Shown: positions 23,717-32,440 of the stretch, piece after piece
Layout: each line of letters begins with the position of its first letter
Position numbering within the stretch: the stretch's first letter is position 1
Assembly: GCA_023264975.1 (NCBI GenBank)
Contig: JAHFUS010000039.1
Span: forward strand, 1 to 39,368
Direction of reading: 5' to 3'
From: Actinomycetes bacterium
GTDB taxonomy: Bacteria > Actinomycetota > Acidimicrobiia > Acidimicrobiales > GCA-2861595
Length of the DNA: 39,368 nt
Translations under genes and position numbers: made by a program
The notes under the pieces: model-generated
Database searches by the model: none
What the model was told of the DNA's origin: nothing
The model's input: only the letters and a program-made list of their open reading frames with translations

Positions 23717-24604
23717 TCAGGCCCCGAAGGCGACGCTGACCTGCATTTCCTCGGTGCCACGCACCACGGTGAGGGGCAGGGCGCCGTCGGCGCCCACGGC
23801 GTCGAGGGCGGCCCACAGGTCGTCGAGGTCGGCCAGCTCCCGGTCACCAGATGCCACCAGCAGGTCGCCTTCCTGGAGGCCGGCGCCGGCGGCCGGGCTG
23901 CCGTCGGCGACCTGGCGCACGAGTAGTCCGTCCCGCTCGGGCAGGCCCACGGCCCGGCGGAGGTGGCGGGCGGCACGGGGTGGGGCCAGGGCGACACCGA
24001 GGTGGCGGCGCACGGGCCCCTCGCCCCGGGTGAGGGCGTCGATGCGGGCCTCCAGGTCGTCGCCGGCGGGCAGGGCCAGGTAGAACCCGTCACCCAACCG
24101 GTTGGTGTTGAGGCCCACCAGGCGGCCGGCGCCGTCCACGATGGGGCTGCCGGACGAGCCCCTGGGCAGGGGCGCCGTATGTTCGATGGTGTCGGTGATG
24201 CGCCGGCCCCGGGGGCCCCGGAAGGCCTGGCCGACAGACGACACCAGCCCGAACGACACCCGCACGCCACCGGCACCGCCGGCCGTCACGGCGAAGACGA
24301 CGGCGCCCGTGCGGGGCGCCTCGGTGGCCCGCTCGATCGGCGTCACGCCGGCCGTGCCGACCGTGAGCACGGCCAGGTCGCCGTCGACATCGACGCCGGC
24401 GGCCCTGCCGACCTCGCTGCGCCCGTCGGCGAAGGTGACCGTGGCCTCCGCCCCCCGCAGGTTGTGGGCGTTGGTGACCACCACGCCGTCGCGCACCACC
24501 ACACCGGCTCCCCGCCCGCCGCCCCGTCCAATGCGCACGACCGCCGGCCCCACCCCGTCGACCACGCCTGCGGCCGCCGTCTCCAGGTCTTCCAGGACAC
24601 CCAT
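23717..24604 (-). CDS. Intracellular trypsin-like/HtrA-type serine protease with PDZ domain
   Basis: A 295-residue protease with the triad visible as VVTNAHNL (His), DVDGDLAVL (Asp) and PRGSSGSPIV (Ser). A C-terminal PDZ domain follows (about 200-295: GLLVRQVADGSPAAGAGLQE, GDLLVASGDREL). There is no signal peptide or membrane helix from the ATG at 24604, unlike most DegP/HtrA proteins, so it should act in the cytoplasm. The oxyanion segment reads GSSGSP rather than the usual GNSGGP. AGGAG lies at good spacing before the ATG. It is divergent from an HxlR regulator, with repeat elements in the shared 96-bp gap. Confidence 0.88.
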   Translation of the reverse strand: MGVLEDLETAAAGVVDGVGPAVVRIGRGGGRGAGVVVRDGVVVTNAHNLRGAEATVTFADGRSEVGRAAGVDVDGDLAVLTVGTAGVTPIERATEAPRTGAVVFAVTAGGAGGVRVSFGLVSSVGQAFRGPRGRRITDTIEHTAPLPRGSSGSPIVDGAGRLVGLNTNRLGDGFYLALPAGDDLEARIDALTRGEGPVRRHLGVALAPPRAARHLRRAVGLPERDGLLVRQVADGSPAAGAGLQEGDLLVASGDRELADLDDLWAALDAVGADGALPLTVVRGTEEMQVSVAFGA

Positions 24605-24621
24605 GTGCTCGCTCCTCGCTT

Positions 24622-24646
24622 GTGACTTGCACTTTACTAGTGACTT
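24622..24646. promoter_or_regulatory. Candidate HxlR operator in the divergent promoter region
   Basis: GTGACTT occurs twice (24622-24628 and 24640-24646) as a direct repeat with an 18-nt period. Between and overlapping them is the inverted element CACTTTACTAGTG (24630-24642, CACT/AGTG arms). This AT-rich island sits between the divergent protease and HxlR genes and resembles in layout the short dyads bound by HxlR/YodB-type regulators. Confidence 0.45.
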
Positions 24647-24700
24647 CTTTGGTACCGTACACCCGTGCGGTGGGTTGTGGGAACGACGAGGATTGCGGTC

Positions 24701-25144
24701 GTGCCCGATCCCGCGTCCGCTGCCGGCCAGGATTCGGCCCTGGAGCGGGCGGTGGCGAGGGTGGGCGACCGGTGGACGCTGCTGGTCGTGTCCGCGCTGC
24801 TCGACGGCCCGATGCGGTTCGGTGAGCTGGCTGCTGCGCTCGGCTCCATCGCCCCCAACGTGTTGAGCCAGCGGCTCAAGCACCTCGAGCGCGAGGGCGT
24901 GGTGGTGGCCGAGGCGTACACGGCCCGCCCGCCCCGCTTCGCCTACCGGCTCACCGCCAGCGGACAGGAACTGGCCGGCGCCCTGCGCCTGCTGGCCCAG
25001 TGGGGCGCGGCGGGCGACGGCACGGACGGTGTGCGCCACCCGGCCTGCGGCACGCCCATGGAGCCCCGCTGGTGGTGCCCCACGTGCGCGGTCGCCGTCC
25101 ACGGCGGCACCGGCGCCGGGGGCGACGGCCTCACCTACGCCTGA
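24701..25144 (+). CDS. HxlR-family transcriptional regulator with C-terminal cysteine pairs
   Basis: A winged-helix regulator of 147 residues from the GTG at 24701. The HxlR signature is GDRWTLLVVSALLDGPMRFG, ELAAALGSIAPNVLSQRLKH, LEREGVV. The C-terminus adds HPACGTPMEPRWWCPTCAVA, three cysteines plus a histidine arranged like a small zinc ribbon, which is unusual for the family and may sense redox state or metal. GAGG lies about 10 nt upstream. An in-frame GTG at 24665 would add 12 residues and could serve a leaderless transcript. It is divergent from the intracellular protease, its likely target (inference from layout). Confidence 0.88.
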   Translation: MPDPASAAGQDSALERAVARVGDRWTLLVVSALLDGPMRFGELAAALGSIAPNVLSQRLKHLEREGVVVAEAYTARPPRFAYRLTASGQELAGALRLLAQWGAAGDGTDGVRHPACGTPMEPRWWCPTCAVAVHGGTGAGGDGLTYA

Positions 25145-25154
25145 GGCGCTCTTC

Positions 25155-25172
25155 CCGGCACCGGCACCGGCA
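25155..25172. repeat. Short hexamer tandem repeat
   Basis: Three exact copies of CCGGCA followed by a degenerate fourth, in the 48-nt gap between the convergent HxlR and DUF4184 genes. Probably slippage-derived. Confidence 0.5.
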
Positions 25173-25192
25173 CCAGCGCCGACGCCGGCGGT

Positions 25193-25966
25193 TCAGGGCG
25201 TCTCGGGTCGGGTGTCGGGCCCGCCCTGGCCGGCCTGGGTGAGGCCATACGCGGTGACCGCCACGGCGGCGCCGGCCATGGCGCCGAGCACACCGGCCAC
25301 GGCCAGGAGCCTGATGCCGGACGAGGCGCCGGCGCTGAGCCGGGCCACGTTGGCGAGGGCGCCGAGCACGGTGGCGGCGGCGATGGCGGCGAGGCCGCCG
25401 ATCCGGCGCCCGGCCGGAGGGCGCCCGACCTCCACCCGGGGCTGGCGCCTGGCCCACACGACCGTCATCGCGGCCAGCACGGCCACCCCGATCACCCCGC
25501 ACCCGTACTGCAGCCACACGTGGAGGCGGTGCCCGAGCACCTGTTGGCGGAGCAGGCCGACGGCCTCCACGGCCCAGCCGTCAGGGTGGGTGAAACCGTC
25601 CCACACCAGGTGGGTGACGGCACCGACCAGCACGGCCGCCACCGTGATGGAGGCGCTACGCCATGTCGTCGGCCCCAGATCCCGGCACATCGCCCGTCCG
25701 AGGTGGGCCCACCGGTGCGGCAGCAGGCCGGCCAGCGGGCGCTTGACCAGGCCGTTCCACACGGCCAGCACGGCGATCGACGCCGGCAGGCAGAACAGCA
25801 CCACGCCGAGCGGCCGGTGCCCGAAGTCGCGGTTGGTGTCGAGGAAGGCGACGTAGGCGAAGTCGGGGGACATGGCCCCGGCCGCCAGCGCCATGGTGGC
25901 CAGCCGCCCCCCGGACAGCTTCGACAGAGGCGGCGCGATCACAGCATGGGCAACCGTGAACGGCAC
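25193..25966 (-). CDS. DUF4184-family membrane protein
   Basis: A 257-residue polytopic membrane protein. It begins VPFTVAHAVIAPPLSKL, the family's conserved start, followed by MALAAGAMSPDFAYVAFLDT and, in the middle, VGAVTHLVWDGFTHPDGWAV. The conserved Asp and His residues give DUF4184 a resemblance to membrane-bound metal-dependent hydrolases, but no activity is established. About six hydrophobic segments are visible. GTG 25966 is chosen because homology starts there. It is convergent with the HxlR gene and divergent from the CDF transporter. Confidence 0.85.
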   Translation of the reverse strand: MPFTVAHAVIAPPLSKLSGGRLATMALAAGAMSPDFAYVAFLDTNRDFGHRPLGVVLFCLPASIAVLAVWNGLVKRPLAGLLPHRWAHLGRAMCRDLGPTTWRSASITVAAVLVGAVTHLVWDGFTHPDGWAVEAVGLLRQQVLGHRLHVWLQYGCGVIGVAVLAAMTVVWARRQPRVEVGRPPAGRRIGGLAAIAAATVLGALANVARLSAGASSGIRLLAVAGVLGAMAGAAVAVTAYGLTQAGQGGPDTRPETP

Positions 25967-26056
25967 CCGACCAGGGTACCGAGAGCGACCGTGCCGGGGC
26001 GGTCGCCGGGCGGTCGCGGCCCGTTCCGGGTTCGGTGAGCCGTAGGCTCCGCCGCC

Positions 26057-26977
26057 ATGCAGGAGGGGAGCAAGAAGGCCATCGTTGCCGCCTTCTTCGC
26101 CAACCTCGGCATCGCGGTGGCCAAGTTCGTGGGCTTCTTCTTCACCGGGGCGGCGTCGATGCTGGCCGAGGCCGTGCATTCGGTGGCCGACTCCACCAAC
26201 CAGGGACTCCTCCTCCTCGGCGGGAAGCGGGCCAAGCGCCCGGCGACGGAGGAGCACCCGTTCGGCTATGGCCGCGAACGCTACTTCTGGGCCTTCGTCG
26301 TGGCCCTCGTGATCTTCAGTCTCGGCTCGCTGTTCGCCCTGTTCGAGGGCGAGGAGAAGCTGCGCCACCCCCACGAGCTGGAGTCGGCCGGCTGGGCGGT
26401 GGCAATCCTGGTCGTGGCCATCGCCTTCGAGGGCTTGTCCCTGCGCACGGCGGTGCACGAGAGCCGGGCGGCGAAGGGCAGCCGGTCGTGGTGGACGTTC
26501 GTCCGCCGCTCCAAGAGCCCCGAGCTCCCGGTGGTGCTGCTGGAGGACACCGGCGCCCTCCTCGGCCTGGTCTTCGCGCTGACCGGCATCGGCATCGCCG
26601 AGCTCACCGGCAACCCCCGCTGGGACGCGGTGGGCAGCATCGCCATCGGCCTCCTGCTCGGCGCCATCGCCATCGTCCTCGTCATCGAGATGAAGAGCCT
26701 GCTCATCGGGGAATCGGCGTCGCCCGCCGAGGTTGAGCGCATCTGCGGCGCCCTCACCGAGGACGGGCGCGTGGAGCGGGTCGTCCACATGCGCACCGAG
26801 CACCTCGGCCCCGACGAGCTGCTGGTGGCGGCCAAGATCCTCGTCGCCGCCGACCGCAGCCTCGGCGAGGTGGCCGACCTCATCGACGAGGCCGAGGCTC
26901 GCGTCCGGGCGGTGGTGCCCTCGGCCCGGGTGATCTATCTCGAGCCGGACATCGATCGCTCCCCCGCCGGCTCGTAG
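26057..26977 (+). CDS. Cation diffusion facilitator (CDF) family metal transporter
   Basis: A 306-residue CDF transporter expected to export Zn(II), Fe(II), Mn(II) or a similar ion by proton exchange. TM2 contains HSVAD (HxxxD), and the equivalent site in TM5 reads LLEDTGALLG (ExTGA instead of HxxxD). Six hydrophobic segments are followed by a cytoplasmic regulatory domain (about 220-300: EVERICGALTEDGRVERVVH and so on). GYGRERYFWAF after TM2 is characteristic of the Mn/Fe-like and EmfA-like CDF groups. AGGAGG overlaps the start region. A very long hairpin lies immediately after the stop. Confidence 0.92.
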   Translation: MQEGSKKAIVAAFFANLGIAVAKFVGFFFTGAASMLAEAVHSVADSTNQGLLLLGGKRAKRPATEEHPFGYGRERYFWAFVVALVIFSLGSLFALFEGEEKLRHPHELESAGWAVAILVVAIAFEGLSLRTAVHESRAAKGSRSWWTFVRRSKSPELPVVLLEDTGALLGLVFALTGIGIAELTGNPRWDAVGSIAIGLLLGAIAIVLVIEMKSLLIGESASPAEVERICGALTEDGRVERVVHMRTEHLGPDELLVAAKILVAADRSLGEVADLIDEAEARVRAVVPSARVIYLEPDIDRSPAGS

Positions 26978-26979
26978 GT

Positions 26980-27052
26980 CCGACTCCGACCGTTCTGGTA
27001 CCGGAAATCGACCGCCACCGGTCGATTTCCGGTACCAGAAGGTCGGAGTCGG
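26980..27052. terminator. Long bidirectional hairpin between CDF and BTAD genes
   Basis: A 73-nt near-perfect palindrome: 34 paired positions with a single bulged G at 26992 or adjacent, and a 4-nt loop (27015-27018). It begins 3 nt after one stop and ends 4 nt before the other, so it fills the whole convergent gap. The inner arm reads GGTACCGGAAATCGACCG. It probably serves as a two-way terminator but is much longer than needed for that. Confidence 0.75.
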
Positions 27053-27056
27053 CGTG

Positions 27057-30000
27057 TCAGTCGGAGGAGGCCAGGCGGACGGCTTCGGAGAGGGGCATGG
27101 CCCGGCCCTCGTCCCAGGCCGCGTCCGCCTCGTCGCCCAGGGCGGACCGGGCGGCGGCCAGGTCGGCGTCTCGGCCCGGCTTCTCGGCCGGCGGGAGAGG
27201 GGCGCCCAGCTCGTCGCGCACGGCCTGGGCGGCGCCGAGCAGCACCATGGCCTGGCGGAACGACGCCTGGGCGACGGCCGTGCGGGCCAGGCCCTCCAGC
27301 CACTCGGCCATGGCCCGCTTGGCGCCCATGCCGCTGGCCAGGGTGAGGGCCCGGACATCGAGGGACGAGGCGCCGGCGTGGTCGCCCCCGGCCCGGGCCA
27401 CCTTGGCCAGGCGCAGGAGGCACAACGCCATCCAGTACTTGTCGCCCAACTCGTCGGCCAGGGCCAGGCTCTCCGTGAGGAGGGACGACGCCTCGGGCAG
27501 GTCTCCCTCGGCCAGGGCCAGGTAGCCGAGGTTGGCCAGCGAGTTGGCGATGCCCGGGCGGTCGCCCAGCTCGCGTTGGAGGCCGAGGCTCTGCCCGTAG
27601 AGCTCCCGCGCCGAGGCGTGGTCGCCCTGCTGGAAGGCCAGGTAGGCCAGGTTGCCGGTGACCATGGCGATGCCGTGCGGGTCGCCCATGCGCCGGCGCA
27701 CCTCCAGGCTCTCCTCGGCAAAGGCCCGCGCCTCGGTGAAGTCGGCCTGGTTGTGGGCGACCGTTCCGAGGTTGGTGAGGGCGGCGGCCACAACGTTGTC
27801 GTCGGCCAGGGCCCAGCCGATGGCCAGCACCTGCTCGTACAGCGGGCGGGCGGCGGCGAAGTCGCCCTGGAGGACGGCCAGGTTGCCGAGGCCGTGGACA
27901 GCCGCCGCCACGGCCCGCTCGTCGCCCGCCTCGCGGGCTAGGCGCAGGCTCTCGATGTGCAGTGTGCGCGCCGGCTCGTAGTCGCCCTGGCGCTGGGCCA
28001 GGATGGCGGCCGAAGCGAGGGCCCGCGAGCGCACCTCGGGCGGAGCGGTGGAGCCGGCCTCGAGCAGAGACTCCAGCCAGCCCCGGCCCTCGCTGAGATA
28101 GCCGCGGACCTCCCAGAACCGCTCCAGCGACGCGGCCATGGCCAGGGCGATGGCGGCCTCGTCGGACCCGGGGGTGGCGCCGCCCCAGGTGAGGGCGGCC
28201 CGCAGATCGTCGAGCGCCACCTCGAGCACCCCCAACCACGTGGCCTGGTCAGGGCCCCGCAGGGCCAGGTCGGCCCGGGCCGCCAGCGCCGCCGCCCACG
28301 CCAGGTGGGCGTTGCGCCGCATCGCCTCCGCCGCCGGGTCCTCGGACAGGCGCTCCAGGCCGTAGCGCCGCATCGTCTCCAGCAGGCGGTAGCGGGTTGG
28401 GCCCACTCCGTGTTCGGCCATCACCAGGGACTTGTCGACCAGGCCGGACAGGAGCACCAGCACCTCGTCGCGCCTGACGCCGTCGCCCGAGACCACGTCC
28501 TCCGCCGCGTCGAGCGGGAAGGCGGCGGCGAACACCGACAGGCGGGCGAACAGTGTGGCCTCGCCCGGCGCCAGTGCGTCATAGGTCCAGTCCACCGCCG
28601 CCCGCAGCGTCTGGTGGCGCTCGGGCGAGCTGCGGCTGCCGCCGGCCAGGAGCCGGAACCGGTCGTCGAGGCGCCCGGCCAGCTCCTCCACAGAGAGCAT
28701 GGCCATCCGGCCGGCAGCCAGCTCGAGGGCCAGCGGGATGCCGTCCAAACGGCGCACCAGCGCGGCGAGGGCGGGCGCGTCCGCGTCGGCGAGCTCGAGG
28801 CCGGGCCGGGTGGACGCGGCCCGGTCCAGGAACAGCCGGACCGCCTCGTACTCCCGCAGCCCGGCCAGGGTGAGGGCGGTGCCTGCGGCCGTGGCCGGGT
28901 CGGGGATCGATAGCGTGGGGACCCGCCACACCGTCTCGCCTGCAACCTTCAAGGGCTCCCGGGTTGTGGCGAGGATGCGCAGGTCGGCGCAGGCCCGCAA
29001 CAGGGCGCCGGCCACGTGGGCCGAGGCGTCGAGCACGTGCTCGCAGTTGTCGAGCACGAGGAGGACGGGCCGTGAGCACAGGTAGGACGTGACCGTCTCC
29101 AGGGGGCTGCTGCCGGCCTGCTCACTCAGGCCGAGGGCCGACAGGACCTGCTGTGGCACCAGGCCCCCGTCCGACAACGGGCCGAGCTCCACCAGCGTCA
29201 CCGCCCCCGGGTCGGCCGCCGCCTCGTCGGCCGCGATGCGCAGGGCCAGCCGGGTCTTGCCCATGCCTCCGGTGCCGGTGATGCTCAGCATGCGGGTGGC
29301 TGACAGCAGCCCCTTCACCTCGGCGATGGCGTCCGCCCGGCCGACGAAGCTGGTGAGCGGCACCGGCAGGGGCGGGGCGGGCGGGAGCGGGGCGGCCTCG
29401 CTCGCCGGCGGCGCCACCGGCTCCTCGCCCAGGACGGCGACGTAGGCGGCCTGAAGCGGCGGTGACGGGTCCATGCCGAACTCCTCCACCAGCAGCCGGC
29501 GGGCCCGTTCGTAGGCCCGCAACGCCTCGGCCCGGTTGCCGGCGCCGGCGTGGGCGGTCAGAACGCGCAGGTGAGCAGACTCCCGGAACGGTTCGAGTCC
29601 CACCGCCTCGTCGGCCAGCGTGACCGCCGCCGTCCAGTCGCCCTCGGCGGCGGCGGCGTCGCTCGCCACCTCCAGGGCCAGCAGGCGCAGGTGGGCCAGC
29701 TCGGCCTGCCGGCGCTCCACCCACGGGCCCGTCACCCCGGGCAGCAGCAGGCGCGACGCCGTGGCCGCCGCCGCCACCGCCGCCTGGCGGACGGGCCCGG
29801 CTGTCCCCGCCGGCAGCGGCCGACCCCCGCTGGCCGCCGCAAGTGTGGCGCGCGCCCGCTCGACGGCGGCGGCCGCCGCTTCCACGTCGACCACCGTGCC
29901 GGCCGGCAGGTGCAGTTGGTACGAGCCGGCGTCGGTGGTGAGCGCCTCCGTCGGCCTCAGGCCGGCCTCGGCCAGCACGGCCCGCACCTTGGAGACCACG

Positions 30001-30203
30001 ACCCGCACGGAGGTCTCCCACGACCTGGGCAGGTCCTCGCCCCACAGCACGTCGGCCAGCTGGTCGCGTGACACCGGGCGGTGCCGCTCGGTGACGAGGT
30101 AGGCGAGGGCCAGGCGGCCGAGGGACCCCAGCCGGCCGGCGTCGACGGGCCGGCCGTCAGCCACGACCTCCACCCGGCCCGCCAGCGCGATCCGGAGGGC
30201 CAT
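27057..30203 (-). CDS. BTAD/NB-ARC/TPR multidomain transcriptional regulator
   Basis: A 1048-residue SARP-type large regulator. Residues about 1-95 form an OmpR-like winged helix (SRDQLADVLWGEDLPRSWET, SVRVVVSKVRAVL). Residues about 100-255 form the BTAD domain (AHLRLLALEVASDAAAAEGD, AYERARRLLVEEFGMDPSP). A STAND/NB-ARC ATPase follows (about 285-560), with Walker A GTGGMGKTRLAL, Walker B VLLVLDNCEHV and the ARC motif LDGIPLALELAA. The C-terminal ~450 residues are tandem TPR repeats (ALTNLGTVAHNQADFTEARA and others). Such proteins activate secondary-metabolite or differentiation genes on sensing an unknown ligand. It is preceded by a DUF3048 gene on the same strand, 70 nt upstream. Confidence 0.93.
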   Translation of the reverse strand: MALRIALAGRVEVVADGRPVDAGRLGSLGRLALAYLVTERHRPVSRDQLADVLWGEDLPRSWETSVRVVVSKVRAVLAEAGLRPTEALTTDAGSYQLHLPAGTVVDVEAAAAAVERARATLAAASGGRPLPAGTAGPVRQAAVAAAATASRLLLPGVTGPWVERRQAELAHLRLLALEVASDAAAAEGDWTAAVTLADEAVGLEPFRESAHLRVLTAHAGAGNRAEALRAYERARRLLVEEFGMDPSPPLQAAYVAVLGEEPVAPPASEAAPLPPAPPLPVPLTSFVGRADAIAEVKGLLSATRMLSITGTGGMGKTRLALRIAADEAAADPGAVTLVELGPLSDGGLVPQQVLSALGLSEQAGSSPLETVTSYLCSRPVLLVLDNCEHVLDASAHVAGALLRACADLRILATTREPLKVAGETVWRVPTLSIPDPATAAGTALTLAGLREYEAVRLFLDRAASTRPGLELADADAPALAALVRRLDGIPLALELAAGRMAMLSVEELAGRLDDRFRLLAGGSRSSPERHQTLRAAVDWTYDALAPGEATLFARLSVFAAAFPLDAAEDVVSGDGVRRDEVLVLLSGLVDKSLVMAEHGVGPTRYRLLETMRRYGLERLSEDPAAEAMRRNAHLAWAAALAARADLALRGPDQATWLGVLEVALDDLRAALTWGGATPGSDEAAIALAMAASLERFWEVRGYLSEGRGWLESLLEAGSTAPPEVRSRALASAAILAQRQGDYEPARTLHIESLRLAREAGDERAVAAAVHGLGNLAVLQGDFAAARPLYEQVLAIGWALADDNVVAAALTNLGTVAHNQADFTEARAFAEESLEVRRRMGDPHGIAMVTGNLAYLAFQQGDHASARELYGQSLGLQRELGDRPGIANSLANLGYLALAEGDLPEASSLLTESLALADELGDKYWMALCLLRLAKVARAGGDHAGASSLDVRALTLASGMGAKRAMAEWLEGLARTAVAQASFRQAMVLLGAAQAVRDELGAPLPPAEKPGRDADLAAARSALGDEADAAWDEGRAMPLSEAVRLASSD

Positions 30204-30273
30204 CGCGGCAAAGGTAGCGGCCGCCCCGTTCGGGCCGGCGGCCGCGGCCGATGGCGGCCCGAGATCGCTCCCG

Positions 30274-31314
30274 CTACTTGCTCTGCGCCGCCCCCGGCGG
30301 TGCGAGCTCCACCCACGTGACGCCGGGCGTGAGCCCCACAGGCTTGCCCGCCGCGTCGGTGTACGCGGTGACCGCCGCGGCCGTCGGCTTGGACCACTTG
30401 CCCTTGGTGATCTTGCCGTCGGTGAAGATCCAGGCGTCGCCGGTGCCGATCAGCTGCGCCTCGTCCACCACCGCGCCCGACCGGTCGCGCTGGCCGGTGT
30501 CCTTGTAGGTGACGAACTGCACCACGACGTTCTTCGGCGCCGCCTGCACGCCGGCCTCGTCGTTGAAGGGCGTGCCGTCCTGGCTGCGCTTCCACGTCCC
30601 CGACCCGGCGTCCCACGCGTAGTCCACCTTGGTGGCCCGACCGCCGAACTGGTATTCGACATGAAGTCCCGCGGCGGCGTCGCCCGCTCCCGCCACGCCG
30701 GCGCCGCGGTAGGTGAACAGCGCCGGCGGCGCCTTGGCATCGGGAGCGGCGCGCGCGAACAGCGCTGAGGTCTTCGAGTACAGGTTGTACGTCTGCGGCT
30801 TGCCGGACCGGCGGTTGTAGTCGCCCGCCGCCTTGTTGGGGCTCAGGTTGACGAGCGGCGCGGCGTCGATCAGGGCCTGGAATGCCGCGTTGGTACCGGC
30901 ATAGGCGAACAGTGGCCTGTTCAGCGGCGCCACCAGGGCGATGTCGGTGGACCGGGCGGAGCGCACGGGACCTACCGGATCGGAGTCGTTGGTCTGGAAG
31001 ATCGTGAACAACCGGGTGATGTGGCCCTCGACCTTCTCGACGATCACCACGTCGGCCTGGTTGATCCCCGACTGCGGGCGTCCCTTTGGCGCGTTGTCGA
31101 TCTTCACCACCAGCGCCGGGCGGGCCCGGCGGGCCGCGTCGGGCTGCGGCAGGCCGGTGAGGGGTGCTAGGTCGCCCGTCGCCGGAGGGGGGCTGGTCGC
31201 CGGCACTTTGGTGGTGGGGGTGGTGGTGGCAGCCTTCTTGTCGCCGCCCCCGCCGCACGCCGCCAGGACGACGCATGCAGTGAGGAGGGGAAGAGCGAGA
31301 CGTCTCGATCGCAT
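30274..31314 (-). CDS. DUF3048 lipoprotein (YerB-like), copy 1
   Basis: A 346-residue predicted lipoprotein. The signal MRSRRLALPLLTACVVLAAC ends in a lipobox (LAAC) with the lipidated cysteine near residue 20. A Gly/Thr/Pro linker follows, then DUF3048: PLTGLPQPD, VVKIDNAPKGRPQSGINQAD, EGHITRLFTIFQTNDSDPVG, VRSARSTD and a C-terminal half with GKWSKPTAAAVTAYTDAAGK. DUF3048 proteins (Bacillus YerB) are surface lipoproteins of unknown function. A paralogue is transcribed divergently 61 nt away. The ATG at 31314 starts the signal peptide directly. Confidence 0.9.
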   Translation of the reverse strand: MRSRRLALPLLTACVVLAACGGGGDKKAATTTPTTKVPATSPPPATGDLAPLTGLPQPDAARRARPALVVKIDNAPKGRPQSGINQADVVIVEKVEGHITRLFTIFQTNDSDPVGPVRSARSTDIALVAPLNRPLFAYAGTNAAFQALIDAAPLVNLSPNKAAGDYNRRSGKPQTYNLYSKTSALFARAAPDAKAPPALFTYRGAGVAGAGDAAAGLHVEYQFGGRATKVDYAWDAGSGTWKRSQDGTPFNDEAGVQAAPKNVVVQFVTYKDTGQRDRSGAVVDEAQLIGTGDAWIFTDGKITKGKWSKPTAAAVTAYTDAAGKPVGLTPGVTWVELAPPGAAQSK

Positions 31315-31375
31315 GGCCTCATCCTCGCATCTCCGCGCTCCCTCACCAGCACATGGCCCCGCCGTACCATGCGAG

Positions 31376-32431
31376 ATGCACCAGTTCTTACGGCGTCCCC
31401 GTCCGCGTCTGCTCTCCCTTTTGGCCACCGGCGCCCTGCTGGCCGGCGCCTGCGGCGGAGGTGGGGGCGGCAAGAACGGCGACAACGCCGCCAAGGCGGG
31501 CGATGACGCCACCACGACCACCACGGCTGCGCCGATGCCTGCGCCGATCACCGGCCTGGTGCTGACCGACGGTTCGGTGGCTACCCGTCCCGCCGTCTCC
31601 GTCAAGGTCGACAACACCCCGAAGGGCCGTCCCCAGAGCGGCATCGACAAGGCCGACCTGCTCATCGAGGAGAAGGTGGAGGGCGGTTTCACCAGGTTCA
31701 TCGCCGTGTTCCACTCGGAGGACGCCGACCTGGTGGGCCCGGTGAGGTCCGTGCGCTCCACCGACCCCGGCCTGGTCGGGACCTTCGGCGGCGTCTTCGC
31801 CTTTGCCGGCGGCATCCCCGCCTTCGAGAAGCTGGCCCGCGCCCAACCGGTCACCGTGGTGAGCGAGAGCGTCTCGGGCGAGGGATTCCAGACCCCCGCC
31901 GGAAAGAAGCGCCCGTACGCCACCTACACCGCCACGGCCAAGCTGCGGTCCCTGGCCAAGGACCGCACCCAGCCGCCGCCCAAGCTGTTCGAGTTCCTGC
32001 CCGCCGGGGGCACGTTCGCCGCCGCCGGCGCCACGCCCGCCGTCAGCGCCGCCGTCGGCTACGGCGCCACCAGCTTCACGGTGGACTACGACGCCGCCAC
32101 CAGCACCTGGAAGCGCTCGTCGGACGGCAAGCCCCACCTGGTCGCAGGCGGCGCCCAACTCGCCTTCGCCAACGTGATCATCCAGCGCACGTCGTACAAG
32201 GCCACCGGCTTCCGCGACCCGGCAGGTTCGGCCGTCGACGAGGCCACGGTGATCGGCGAGGGCGACGCCATCGTGCTGTCACAGGGCAAGCAGGCGGCGA
32301 TCAGGTGGAAGAAGACATCCGCCACCACGCCCACCACCTACACCGACGGCGCCGGCGCGCCGGTGCAGCTCCTGGCGGGCAGGACGCTCATCGCCCTGCC
32401 GCCGGCGGCCAATCCCATCACGGTCAAGTAG
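31376..32431 (+). CDS. DUF3048 lipoprotein (YerB-like), copy 2
   Basis: A 351-residue paralogue of the divergent neighbour. The signal is RPRLLSLLATGALLAGACGG with lipobox LAGAC. It shares PITGL, VKVDNTPKGRPQSGIDKAD, KVEGGFTRFIAVFHSEDAD, LVGPVRSVRSTDPGLV, STWKRSSDGKPH and KKTSATTPTTYTDGAGAP with copy 1, at moderate identity, so the duplication is old. ATG 31376 follows a short divergent promoter gap. An extended upstream frame runs antisense through copy 1 and is not real. A GC-rich convergent gap of 62 nt separates it from the ECF gene. Confidence 0.9.
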   Translation: MHQFLRRPRPRLLSLLATGALLAGACGGGGGGKNGDNAAKAGDDATTTTTAAPMPAPITGLVLTDGSVATRPAVSVKVDNTPKGRPQSGIDKADLLIEEKVEGGFTRFIAVFHSEDADLVGPVRSVRSTDPGLVGTFGGVFAFAGGIPAFEKLARAQPVTVVSESVSGEGFQTPAGKKRPYATYTATAKLRSLAKDRTQPPPKLFEFLPAGGTFAAAGATPAVSAAVGYGATSFTVDYDAATSTWKRSSDGKPHLVAGGAQLAFANVIIQRTSYKATGFRDPAGSAVDEATVIGEGDAIVLSQGKQAAIRWKKTSATTPTTYTDGAGAPVQLLAGRTLIALPPAANPITVK

Positions 32432-32440
32432 GGCGTCGGC

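Noticed and set aside
24943-27793. Long minus-strand frames continuing from the DUF4184 gene through the CDF transporter
   Set aside because: Only the part from GTG 25966 matches DUF4184; the rest is antisense to the CDF gene and to the start region of other genes.
30941-31375. N-terminal extension of the plus-strand DUF3048 gene
   Set aside because: It overlaps the divergent DUF3048 gene antisense; the lipoprotein signal peptide clearly begins at 31376.
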